Shown here: one piece after another, positions 33,190-40,179 of the stretch | How positions within the stretch are numbered: position 1 is the first letter of the stretch | Layout of the letters: each line of letters begins with the position of its first letter | Assembly (NCBI GenBank): GCA_900659855.1 | Contig: CAACVI010000023.1 | Location: 1-64,000 of the forward strand | Direction of reading: 5' to 3' | DNA from: Candidatus Desulfarcum epimagneticum | GTDB taxonomy: Bacteria > Desulfobacterota > Desulfobacteria > Desulfobacterales > CR-1 | DNA: 64,000 bases | Made by a program: the position numbers and the translations under genes | Notes under the pieces: generated by a model | Seen by the model: only the letters and a program-made list of their open reading frames with translations | Told to the model about the DNA's origin: nothing | Database searches by the model: none

Positions 33190-34080
33190 ATGAAATTCAA
33201 AGCCAAAACAATCACCAAAGATCAATGGACAGGGTTTATCGTGGTCATTGTCCTTTTTTCCGGCATACTGCTTTACGCCAATATCAAGGGGGCGTCGCCG
33301 CAGCAGGGCCAGGTCCCTCTTCCTGTGTATCCGCCAGGCCCCGCGGCCCCGGCCGGGGTTTTCTCTCCGCCGGTCCAGGCGCCCGCTCCCGCGTCGGCGC
33401 TTTCGCCGGCCGCGACAGCCAAAGCGGTGCAGGAGGCGATCAATGAAGCGGTGGCGGGGGTTCGGCCCTCTATTGTCGCCGTTACCGTTCCCGCCGCCAA
33501 AGTGGCCGGGACGGCCGATCCGTCAGGCTTGACATTTGTGCGGCCCAACCGGACAGGCCCCAACGTCACAGGGTCCGGCGTGATCATAGATCCGGCGGGG
33601 TATATCCTGACGACCTTTCAAACCGTTGGAAAGGCGGAGAAGGTGAAAGTCAAGCTTTACGGCGTCCTTCAAAGCGAATATATGGCTGAAGTGGTCGCCG
33701 TTGACAGCAAAACGGACCTGGCGCTTTTGAAAATTGAAACACCGGGGGTGTACCCGGCGGCCATGATCGGCAATTCGGATTCCATTGAAATCGGGGATAT
33801 CGTATTTGCCATCGGCGCCCCCTATGGATTTTCAAGATCGGTTTCCATGGGGATTGTCAGCGCCAACCGGCGGAAAATTTCCATCAAGGACCGCTGGTAT
33901 CCGGACCTGATTCAGACAGACGCCGCCATCAACAGGGGCGATGACGGGGGGGCGCTGATCAACATCCGGGGAGAGGTGATCGGCGTCAATATGGCCTATT
34001 TTATACCGGGAAACCACTTTACCGGCATCGGGTTCGCCCTGCCCATCAATGACGCGGCAAACTTATTGGGGAGGATGTAA
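33190..34080 (+). CDS. mamO: MamO-like catalytically dead trypsin-like protein
   Basis: 296 aa from the ATG at 33190, with one membrane anchor (about 14-30), a Pro/Ala-rich linker and an HtrA-type fold. The catalytic His is replaced by Gln (Q144 in TTFQTV) and the catalytic Ser by Asp (D252 in RGDDGGAL), while the Asp (D176) is kept. It cannot be a serine protease. In known magnetotactic bacteria MamO is a pseudoprotease that binds metal and helps start crystals. The fold is paralogous to the preceding gene (IQTDA..N.G..GG). There is no TauE domain. The ribosome site is weak. Confidence 0.8.
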   Translation: MKFKAKTITKDQWTGFIVVIVLFSGILLYANIKGASPQQGQVPLPVYPPGPAAPAGVFSPPVQAPAPASALSPAATAKAVQEAINEAVAGVRPSIVAVTVPAAKVAGTADPSGLTFVRPNRTGPNVTGSGVIIDPAGYILTTFQTVGKAEKVKVKLYGVLQSEYMAEVVAVDSKTDLALLKIETPGVYPAAMIGNSDSIEIGDIVFAIGAPYGFSRSVSMGIVSANRRKISIKDRWYPDLIQTDAAINRGDDGGALINIRGEVIGVNMAYFIPGNHFTGIGFALPINDAANLLGRM

Positions 34081-34081
34081 A

Positions 34082-34186
34082 GTGAGACTGCGAATACTGC
34101 TCATTATTGTTTTTGTCTGCATGATGGGACTGGGCCTTTTCAGAGGGGAATTGATCGAAACATGGCAAAACGGCGGCACATTATGA
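34082..34186 (+). CDS. Short membrane peptide
   Basis: 34 aa from a GTG one base after the stop of the previous gene, with GGGAGG upstream. RLRILLIIVFVCMMGLGLF forms a membrane segment with a short polar tail. It is tightly placed in the operon, and size and spacing suit the other small magnetosome membrane proteins of the cluster. It could also be chance. Between its end and 34260 only a dubious 26-codon frame occurs. Confidence 0.4.
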   Translation: MRLRILLIIVFVCMMGLGLFRGELIETWQNGGTL

Positions 34187-34259
34187 ACGTATTGCATCGG
34201 GTTAGGCTGACCCGCCGCGTCAATACACAAAGAATGGATTTATCACCGGGAGAAAAGAC

Positions 34260-34706
34260 ATGACCAATGAGTTTATTGACAAAGCCTCATCAAAAAACGG
34301 GTTGCTTTTCGTGGGAACCATCGTCCTGACCATTGTGGTGGTCTCAGGGCTGTATGGATGGATTTACGGGTTCAATTATCTCGGGCAAAGCGTTCAGGGC
34401 GCCGGCAACGTGCTGGTGGCGGCCTTTAACGGACCGTCCGGGACTTTGCCCCAGCCGCAATATATCTACCCGAACGCTCAGCCCCAGGCCCAGGCTCAGC
34501 CCCAGGCTCAGCCCCAGCCCCAGGCCGGACAGTATGTCTGCCCTCAGCATGGCGCGGTGGGGATGCCCATGTACGGCCAGGGAGGGACGCCCCAATGCCC
34601 GGTTTGCGGGCAGGTGATGCGTTTTGTGAGCGCCGGGAATCCGTCAATGGCCGCGGCATGGAACACAGGCATGGGCGGGGGGGGGAATCGTTTTGGCGGC
34701 GGCTGA
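34260..34706 (+). CDS. Membrane-anchored heavy-metal-binding-like protein with Pro/Gln repeat
   Basis: 148 aa. One membrane segment (LLFVGTIVLTIVVVSGLYGW) is followed by a PQAQ repeat (about 70-90). A compact metal-type motif, YVCPQHGAVGMPM then CPVCGQVM, resembles the heavy-metal-binding domain with YTCPMHP...CP.CG. The C-terminus is Gly-rich and contains a run of nine G in the DNA. The ATG follows GGGAGAAAA. A related motif is found in the protein at 35773, so the pair may bind iron or copper on the magnetosome membrane. Confidence 0.7.
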   Translation: MTNEFIDKASSKNGLLFVGTIVLTIVVVSGLYGWIYGFNYLGQSVQGAGNVLVAAFNGPSGTLPQPQYIYPNAQPQAQAQPQAQPQPQAGQYVCPQHGAVGMPMYGQGGTPQCPVCGQVMRFVSAGNPSMAAAWNTGMGGGGNRFGGG

Positions 34707-34847
34707 GCCACCGCCAATCCCGCCGCGGTCGCGGCATGGAACACGGGTATGGGCGCAGGAGGGAATCATTTCGGCGGCGGCTGAGCCACCGCCAACCCCG
34801 CCGCGGTCGCGGCATGGAACAACCAGAGGAACACAGGCGGAGGCTGA
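34629..34847 (+). repeat. 78-bp tandem repeat covering and following the 3' end of the gene
   Basis: The last 26 codons of the previous gene, ending in TGA (34704-34706), are repeated after the stop (34707-34784, again ending in TGA) and partly a third time (34785-34847, again TGA). The reading frame is kept across the units: ATANPAAVAAWNTGMGAG and ATANPAAVAAWNNQRNTG follow in frame behind each TGA. Confidence 0.85.
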
Positions 34848-34896
34848 CTGCCTCCACGTTAAATCAGGTTTGATTTAAACTTTAAACATTGGAGCG

Positions 34897-35769
34897 ATGG
34901 ACAACCGAATGGCATTCACTTCTTTCCGCAGGGTATGTCAGACGGCGGGCACAGCCCTCAGCAACGGGTATTTGTCCGTTTTTCTGACGCATAAGCTGAA
35001 CAACTCTATGACAAAAGGGTTTTGCGTGCCGATCCTGAATTGTTATTCATGCCCGCTGGCGCTATTTTCCTGTCCAATCGGAACGATTCAGCATTTTGCG
35101 GCCTTTCACGTCTTCCCTTTTTATCCTCTTGCCCTTCTGGGCCTGGTCGGCATCTTAGTGGGAAGAATGAGCTGCGGATGGATTTGTCCGTTTGGTCTGG
35201 TTCAGGATTTATTGTACAAAGTGAAACTGCCGAAATTTGATTTTAACCCGAACCTTGGATATATCAAGTACCTGGTCCTGCTGGTGTTCGTATTTGCCCT
35301 GCCTTATCAGACAGGCGAATTGTGGTTTTCAAAATTATGTCCCTCGGGAACGCTTTTTGCGTCCATCCCGTGGTTTGTATGGAATCCCATTGACCCCGGA
35401 ACCGGACAACCCACCCTGCCGGGCGGCCCGGGCGTCATTTTTTATGTGGATCTCATTTTGCTTGCGATCTTTCTGGCATGGTTTATGGTGACCAAAAGAC
35501 CGTTTTGCAGAATTTTTTGCCCCCTTGGGGCTATTTTCTCTTTGTTTAATAAAATCAGTTTTATACAATTAAAGGTGGATCACGCGTGCGACGGGTGCGA
35601 GCGCTGCGAAAGCCTTTGTCCGGTTGGAATCAATGTGCATAAAACGCCCAACAGCCCGGACTGCATTCGGTGCCTTGAATGCGTCGCCTGCGAACACGTA
35701 AGCGTCACCACCGCGGCCCCTTTTCCAAAGGACTCTTTTGCCAAAAACATCGCCAGGGATTTGGAGTAA
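34897..35769 (+). CDS. NapH/Mad6-like membrane ferredoxin
   Basis: 290 aa. Four to five membrane segments carry paired Cys-rich loops of NapH type (CYSCPLALFSCPIG, CGWICPFG, CRIFCPLG). Two [4Fe-4S] motifs follow at the C-terminus (CDGCERCESLCP and CIRCLECVACEH). NapH-like proteins pass electrons from the quinone pool to periplasmic partners. Magnetotactic Desulfobacterota carry similar genes (Mad6), and here it probably feeds the magnetochrome proteins. GGAG lies only two bases before this ATG, and the ATG at 34909 is an alternative start. Confidence 0.8.
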   Translation: MDNRMAFTSFRRVCQTAGTALSNGYLSVFLTHKLNNSMTKGFCVPILNCYSCPLALFSCPIGTIQHFAAFHVFPFYPLALLGLVGILVGRMSCGWICPFGLVQDLLYKVKLPKFDFNPNLGYIKYLVLLVFVFALPYQTGELWFSKLCPSGTLFASIPWFVWNPIDPGTGQPTLPGGPGVIFYVDLILLAIFLAWFMVTKRPFCRIFCPLGAIFSLFNKISFIQLKVDHACDGCERCESLCPVGINVHKTPNSPDCIRCLECVACEHVSVTTAAPFPKDSFAKNIARDLE

Positions 35770-35772
35770 AGC

Positions 35773-36171
35773 ATGATGGCAAGTAAAAAAACAAAACCGT
35801 CAGAAAGGTTGGAAACCACGGAACTTCGGATTGAAAAGTCCGCCAGTTTTTTGAAGTCTGACTGGCCGATGATCATTTGCGTGGCGATGGTGGTCTGCAT
35901 CATTGTTTATTCGGTGTTAAATCATGCGAGACACAAGCCCGACACGCCCCAGGCCATGTTCGCCAACGCCATAAAACAGGTTCAGGGCCTGCCGGAATGG
36001 AAACCCGGCCTTGGAGCGCAACCCCTGTTATCCAAACCGGCCGCGTTTGCGCGATCCCCCTGGCAGACCTTGTACACCTGCCCGACACATGGGCCGCAAA
36101 CGCCTGTTTTTGATTCCAATGCGGCGCCTTATTGCCCTATTTGCAACCAAAATATGATGGTGAGTCAATGA
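35773..36171 (+). CDS. Membrane-anchored protein with heavy-metal-binding-like C-terminus
   Basis: 132 aa. One membrane segment (WPMIICVAMVVCIIVYSVL, about 33-51) precedes a linker and the C-terminal motif LYTCPTHGPQTPVF then YCPICNQNMM. The Cys-Pro-x-His and Cys-Pro-x-Cys pattern matches that of the protein at 34260, so they are distant paralogues. A GGAG site precedes the ATG, three bases after the ferredoxin gene. It likely binds a metal ion at the magnetosome lumen face. Confidence 0.65.
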   Translation: MMASKKTKPSERLETTELRIEKSASFLKSDWPMIICVAMVVCIIVYSVLNHARHKPDTPQAMFANAIKQVQGLPEWKPGLGAQPLLSKPAAFARSPWQTLYTCPTHGPQTPVFDSNAAPYCPICNQNMMVSQ

Positions 36172-36440
36172 AAATTATATTTACAATTATTATCACGAGT
36201 ATCGTCGTTTTATTCGCCTTGCAGAATTTTGATCACGTGACCGTATATTTTTTCACGTCCAAACCGGTGAGTATCCGTCTGTTTTTCATCATTATCTTTT
36301 CGGGTGTCATCGGCTGGCTGACGCGGTATATCGTCGCGATTCAACGCGAGGAAGAATTCAAGAAAAGATTCAAAATGCTTCTGACTGAGTATAAGAGGCT
36401 GAAAGCGGGTTTGCCTGATGACAATGATGATGACTTTTAA
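36168..36440 (+). CDS. LapA-like (DUF1049) small membrane protein
   Basis: 90 aa from the ATG at 36168, overlapping the previous stop. Two membrane segments (MKIIFTIIITSIVVLFALQN and SIRLFFIIIFSGVIGWLTRY) with VTVYFFTSKPVSI between them are typical of LapA/YciS-type proteins. A charged cytoplasmic helix and a tail of Asp follow (LPDDNDDDF). LapA-like proteins act as membrane adaptors elsewhere in bacteria. The role in magnetosome formation is unknown. Confidence 0.65.
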   Translation: MKIIFTIIITSIVVLFALQNFDHVTVYFFTSKPVSIRLFFIIIFSGVIGWLTRYIVAIQREEEFKKRFKMLLTEYKRLKAGLPDDNDDDF

Positions 36441-36451
36441 GCGGGTGTTTT

Positions 36452-37360
36452 ATGGAAATTGAAAAATGTCGGAATTGCCGTGGAAGAGTCGCCTGGGTCG
36501 GGATACTGGTGAACCTTCTTCTGGTCGTGACCAAGCTCGTGGTGGGGATCACAAGCGGCAGCAAGGCTTGCCTGGCCGACGCGCTGCATTCCACCTCTAA
36601 TATTATAACCGCTTCCGCCATCTGGGTCACCCAAAGGTTGACGAAAAAGAAAGCCGATCTTTCGTTTAACCATGGATATGGAAAAGCGGAGTTCCTGGCC
36701 GCGGGATTTGTCAGTTTTTTTATTTTGGCCGCCGCCATTCTGCTCATCAGCATTTCCATTAAACACCTGCTCCATGAGCCGGCGTCTCCGCCGAAATTGA
36801 CCGCGGTCCTCATCGCCATTATCTCCATTGTGACCAATGAGATGCTGTTTCGATACATGAGATGCGTGGGCTCCAAGTTTAAAAGCCAGACCATCCTTGC
36901 CAACGCATGGGCGAATCGGGCGGACAGTTTTTCTTCCATGGCCGTGATTGTCGGCGTGATCGGCTCCAGGCTCGGCATCCCCCACCTGGATCCGATTTGC
37001 GCGATGATTGTCGTGATCGTCATTGTCAAGATCAGCGCGAACATCCTGATGGATTCCATCAAAAGCCTGATGGATGTGTCGGTGAATGATGTTTATGGAG
37101 ATGAAATAGAAGAAGTCAGCAAAAAAGTGGGGGGCGTGCTGGATGTTTCCGAACTCAAGACCCGGCAGATCGGCTCCCATATCTGGGCGGAGATCAATAT
37201 TCATATTGAGCCCCTGTCCAAATTAAAAGACGGCCAGGCCATCGCCGATCGGGTCAAACAAAGGCTTTTAGATAAAATTCCGGATTTAGAGAATATTTTA
37301 ATTCATGTGCTGCCCAATGGTAGACAAAGGAAAATGGTTTCAGGGGAGGCCACAGTATGA
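36452..37360 (+). CDS. mamM: MamB/MamM-type cation diffusion facilitator, second copy
   Basis: 302 aa. The N-terminal CRNC, GYGKAEF and IVTNEMLFRYMRCVG match MamB/MamM proteins. The metal sites are degenerate: TM2 reads DALHSTSN (the second Asp is Asn) and TM5 reads ANRADSFSS (no His). IWAEINIHIEP in the C-terminal domain recalls the MamM C-terminus. In Magnetospirillum one of the pair transports iron and the other stabilises it. The site changes suggest this copy may be the structural partner. The mamM label is tentative and mamB is equally possible. Confidence 0.7.
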   Translation: MEIEKCRNCRGRVAWVGILVNLLLVVTKLVVGITSGSKACLADALHSTSNIITASAIWVTQRLTKKKADLSFNHGYGKAEFLAAGFVSFFILAAAILLISISIKHLLHEPASPPKLTAVLIAIISIVTNEMLFRYMRCVGSKFKSQTILANAWANRADSFSSMAVIVGVIGSRLGIPHLDPICAMIVVIVIVKISANILMDSIKSLMDVSVNDVYGDEIEEVSKKVGGVLDVSELKTRQIGSHIWAEINIHIEPLSKLKDGQAIADRVKQRLLDKIPDLENILIHVLPNGRQRKMVSGEATV

Positions 37361-37815
37361 AAAAAACCCATAACGAACACACCCTGGCGGCGGCTGAACT
37401 GGGGACCCAATGCGCCATCTGCCCGTTGAGGGGACTTTTCCCGGAGGTTTGCAAGCTTCACCGCGCGCAGATGATGAAAAAAAACGCCAGGGGCGCCCCT
37501 TTCGTAAAAAACGAATGGGTCTGCTGGGGGGCCAAAATCGTCACAGGAGCGGGAGTCGGCCTGGCCGGAGCCGTGGCGGGCATGGCTGTTGTGCCGGCGC
37601 TTGGGGTGAAAGCCCTGCTGGGGCATATGATCGCTTACCAGATCGCCGGCGCCGCTTCCGCCACAGGCGCCGGAGTGAATGTGGTGACGCATGCGAAAAA
37701 GAGGACGTGCGAAACAGACAGCGGAAAGCCACATCGCAGGATCGGCTTAAAAAGACAGTATACCCGATTGCCCTATACACTTTCCGAAAAAGGGAGAAAA
37801 AATAATGCCAGCTAA
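37357..37815 (+). CDS. Gly/Ala-rich membrane protein with Cys motif, magnetosome cluster
   Basis: 152 aa, overlapping the transporter stop by 4 bases. The N-terminus holds CAICPLRGLFPEVC, which could bind a cluster or zinc. A Gly/Ala-rich hydrophobic hairpin follows (VTGAGVGLAGAVAGMAVVPA, IAGAASATGAGVNVV), and then a basic tail. Gly/Ala hairpins of this style are found in MamC, MamD and Mad proteins that contact the magnetosome membrane or crystal. I cannot name it. Confidence 0.6.
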   Translation: MKKTHNEHTLAAAELGTQCAICPLRGLFPEVCKLHRAQMMKKNARGAPFVKNEWVCWGAKIVTGAGVGLAGAVAGMAVVPALGVKALLGHMIAYQIAGAASATGAGVNVVTHAKKRTCETDSGKPHRRIGLKRQYTRLPYTLSEKGRKNNAS

Positions 37816-38164
37816 AGTGAGTTCTTATCAAAAGACAAAGGCCGCTATCAGAAAGAAGAAAGCCCAGGAGTACATGATGGGAAAGGACCTTTTTGATGAT
37901 GATATCGAACAACTTTCTTCAAAACGGAATTTTGGCATAGTCGATGTGGCAAAGGTCGGCACCGGGGTCGTGATCGGGGGGGGGCTTGGCATTCTTTCCG
38001 GCGTGGCCGCCATCGCCATTTCCGCCAGCGCCGCGGAAATTATAATCGGGGGGGTTGTCACCAAGATCGCCGGCGTGGTCGGGGGAGCCGCCGGTCTGGG
38101 GTGGGGGCTTCATTCCGTTGAGAAGAACAATCGTGGAACCAGCGCGAAAAGGGGGGGGAAATGA
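37805..38164 (+). CDS. Gly-rich membrane protein, magnetosome cluster
   Basis: 119 aa, overlapping the previous gene. A charged N-terminal half (KAAIRKKKAQEYMMGKDLFD) is followed by a Gly/Ala/Ile-rich hydrophobic hairpin (GVVIGGGLGILSGVAAIAIS and IGGVVTKIAGVVGGAAGL). It is similar in style to the preceding gene and may be a divergent paralogue. Its DNA holds three homopolymer G tracts of nine, seven and eight bases, the last at the end of the gene, so it is a likely slippage hot spot. Confidence 0.6.
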   Translation: MPAKVSSYQKTKAAIRKKKAQEYMMGKDLFDDDIEQLSSKRNFGIVDVAKVGTGVVIGGGLGILSGVAAIAISASAAEIIIGGVVTKIAGVVGGAAGLGWGLHSVEKNNRGTSAKRGGK

Positions 38165-38178
38165 CGCAAGGAGGAAAT

Positions 38179-39753
38179 ATGGTTCTAAAAGGCATCGCTT
38201 CCGGTCTCAATGGCTGCGGGAAACTGCTTGTTTCCAGCTATGACTTAAGCGTCGGGGGATCCAAGGCCGTCTATGACACATTGAAAAACACATCCTGCGC
38301 CACGGTCAAACTGTTCAAAAAAGCGAATAAAACGGCGGAAAAGATTCAAGAAGAACAAGAGATCAGACGGATCCTCAAACAAGACCTGGAAGTCTATAGA
38401 AAGAAAACCGGGAAGATGGAGAGACGCCATGAAAAAGATTTTTCCCGGGTCATTGAAGAAATTGACAGCGCGATAAAAGAATGCGTGAAAAACATGGATT
38501 CCGAAGGATTTGAAGCTCTTGAGCCGGCAGTCCTGGATTTATTGGACCATGAGGTCGAGATTAAAATTCTTGCGGCCACTTACCTGGGCGAAACCAAACA
38601 GGCGCAGCTGGCGCCGATATTAATCGCCGCGTTGGGATTCAACATGCCCGGCTTAACCGATGCCATTATCAAGTCGATATACAGCATTGATAAAAAGAAA
38701 ATCGAGTCCCTGCTCAGCGATTTGCTGAAAAATCCCCATGCCCGGATCCGGTTGACCGCCATGAGCCATTTGGACCACATGCTGACCTGGAAGAAGGCGG
38801 TGAGATATCAGTTGGAACGGCTTGAGGACAAACATCCGGAGGTCCGGCTGCTGGCCGTTAAACTTCTCGACCTGAAAAATGTCCAGGGAATTAAATCTTA
38901 CCTTGAGCCGCTTCTTCAAGATGAATACGAAAACGTCCGAAAGGCGGTTGTCAAAACCCTGGCGAATGTCAATAATGCCGAAGTCCTTCCCATGCTTGTG
39001 GCATTGTTAAATGATAAAGTTGTTGATATTCGGAAAACAGCGTTAAAGGCCATTGAGTCCATTGTCGGAGAAGAAATTAAATTTGATATTTTCCTGACCG
39101 GTAAAAAACGCGCCAGGGCCGTTGAAGCCCTCAAGCTTCATCTCTTCACCGCCCCTGGGCCGGAGGAGGTTGAGACAGCGGAGGAGGAGGTCGAGCCGGA
39201 GCCGGAGCCTGTGGAGGAAGAGCCCCAAGCCGCGGAGCCGGAAGTCGAGCCCGAGCCGGATCCCGTGAAAGAAGAGCCCCCGGTCGCGGAGGCCGATCCG
39301 GAGCCCGAAACTGTGGAAGCAAAGGAGGAGGCCGAGCCCGAGACTGTGGCGGAAGAGCCCCAGGCCGCGGAGGAGGAAGTCGAGCCGGAGCCGGAGCCCG
39401 TGGCGGAAGAGCCCCCAATCGCGGAGCCCGAAACTGTGGAAGCAAAGGAGGAGCCCGCGCCGGAGGTTGAGACAGCGGATGAGGAAGTCGAGCCCGAGCC
39501 CGTGGCGGAAGAGCCCCAGGCCGCGGAGGCGGACGTTGAGCCGGAGCCGGAAAAAGTTGAGGAATTGGCGGAAGAAAAATCGAAATCGGACCCGGACCAG
39601 ACCGGATATGCCGGCATCGAGTTTACGGAAAAGAATTTGAGCGCGATGCTCAAGCCCCAATTGATCACGCTTTGCAAAGAGCTTGGAATCGACATTTCGT
39701 TCACAATGAAAAAGGCCTTGATTATCAAGGAAATTTTATCCCGTATGTCCTGA
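38179..39753 (+). CDS. HEAT-repeat protein with acidic Glu/Pro/Ala repeats, MamJ-like in style
   Basis: 524 aa from the ATG at 38179 behind AAGGAGG (ATG 38161 is the alternative). Residues 1-100 are helical and basic. About 110-320 contain HEAT-like repeats (NPHARIRLTAMSHLD, HPEVRLLAVKLLD, YENVRKAVVKTLA). About 325-480 is an acidic repeat region of the EVEPEPEPVAEEP type. The final 40 residues resemble a SAP or Rho-N fold (LKPQLITLCKELGIDISF). MamJ, which ties magnetosomes to MamK filaments, also has an acidic repeat domain. No direct homology is claimed. Confidence 0.65.
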   Translation: MVLKGIASGLNGCGKLLVSSYDLSVGGSKAVYDTLKNTSCATVKLFKKANKTAEKIQEEQEIRRILKQDLEVYRKKTGKMERRHEKDFSRVIEEIDSAIKECVKNMDSEGFEALEPAVLDLLDHEVEIKILAATYLGETKQAQLAPILIAALGFNMPGLTDAIIKSIYSIDKKKIESLLSDLLKNPHARIRLTAMSHLDHMLTWKKAVRYQLERLEDKHPEVRLLAVKLLDLKNVQGIKSYLEPLLQDEYENVRKAVVKTLANVNNAEVLPMLVALLNDKVVDIRKTALKAIESIVGEEIKFDIFLTGKKRARAVEALKLHLFTAPGPEEVETAEEEVEPEPEPVEEEPQAAEPEVEPEPDPVKEEPPVAEADPEPETVEAKEEAEPETVAEEPQAAEEEVEPEPEPVAEEPPIAEPETVEAKEEPAPEVETADEEVEPEPVAEEPQAAEADVEPEPEKVEELAEEKSKSDPDQTGYAGIEFTEKNLSAMLKPQLITLCKELGIDISFTMKKALIIKEILSRMS

Positions 39754-39765
39754 TGGTCGTAAATT

Positions 39766-40179
39766 GTGTCCTACGAAATAAGCGATGATTGCATCGGTTG
39801 CGGCTTGTGCGCCAAAAATTGTCCGTCAAACGTGATCACCGGAGAAATCAAAGATTGTTTTGAAATTGATCCGATCATGTGCGAAGAGTGCGGTTTGTGT
39901 TTTGAGATATGCCCCAAAGGGGCCATCCTTGATCCCCGGGGCAATCGCCGCGAGACCCCGGCGAAAAAAATCGGAAAACTTCCAAAGGCCGCCATTGATG
40001 AAAAGCTTTGCGCCGGATGCCAGACCTGTCTTGTTAACTGTCCCCGGGAAGCCATCTCTTTCGTTGACCAGGGGATGTTAAAGCCGGGTTTTTGCCGGGT
40101 GGACGCCGATCTTTGCGTAAGTTGCGGAACCTGCGTCAAATACTGCATCACGTCCGCCGCGGCCATGGGGAAAGAATGA
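39766..40179 (+). CDS. Ferredoxin with four iron-sulfur motifs, magnetosome cluster
   Basis: 137 aa from a GTG at 39766. Four [4Fe-4S] motifs are visible: CIGCGLCAKNCP, CEECGLCFEICP, CAGCQTCLVNCP and CVSCGTCVKYC. It is a soluble polyferredoxin that probably passes electrons to the NapH-like membrane protein of the cluster. The gene overlaps the FeoB-like gene by 4 bases (ATGA), so the two are coupled. The last motif ends CITSAAAMGKE and lacks the usual Pro. Confidence 0.8.
   Translation: MSYEISDDCIGCGLCAKNCPSNVITGEIKDCFEIDPIMCEECGLCFEICPKGAILDPRGNRRETPAKKIGKLPKAAIDEKLCAGCQTCLVNCPREAISFVDQGMLKPGFCRVDADLCVSCGTCVKYCITSAAAMGKE

Noticed and set aside
34184-34263. A 26-codon frame between the short membrane peptide and the metal-binding protein
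   Set aside because: Arg-rich composition, no ribosome site and overlap with neighbours make it unlikely to be a gene.
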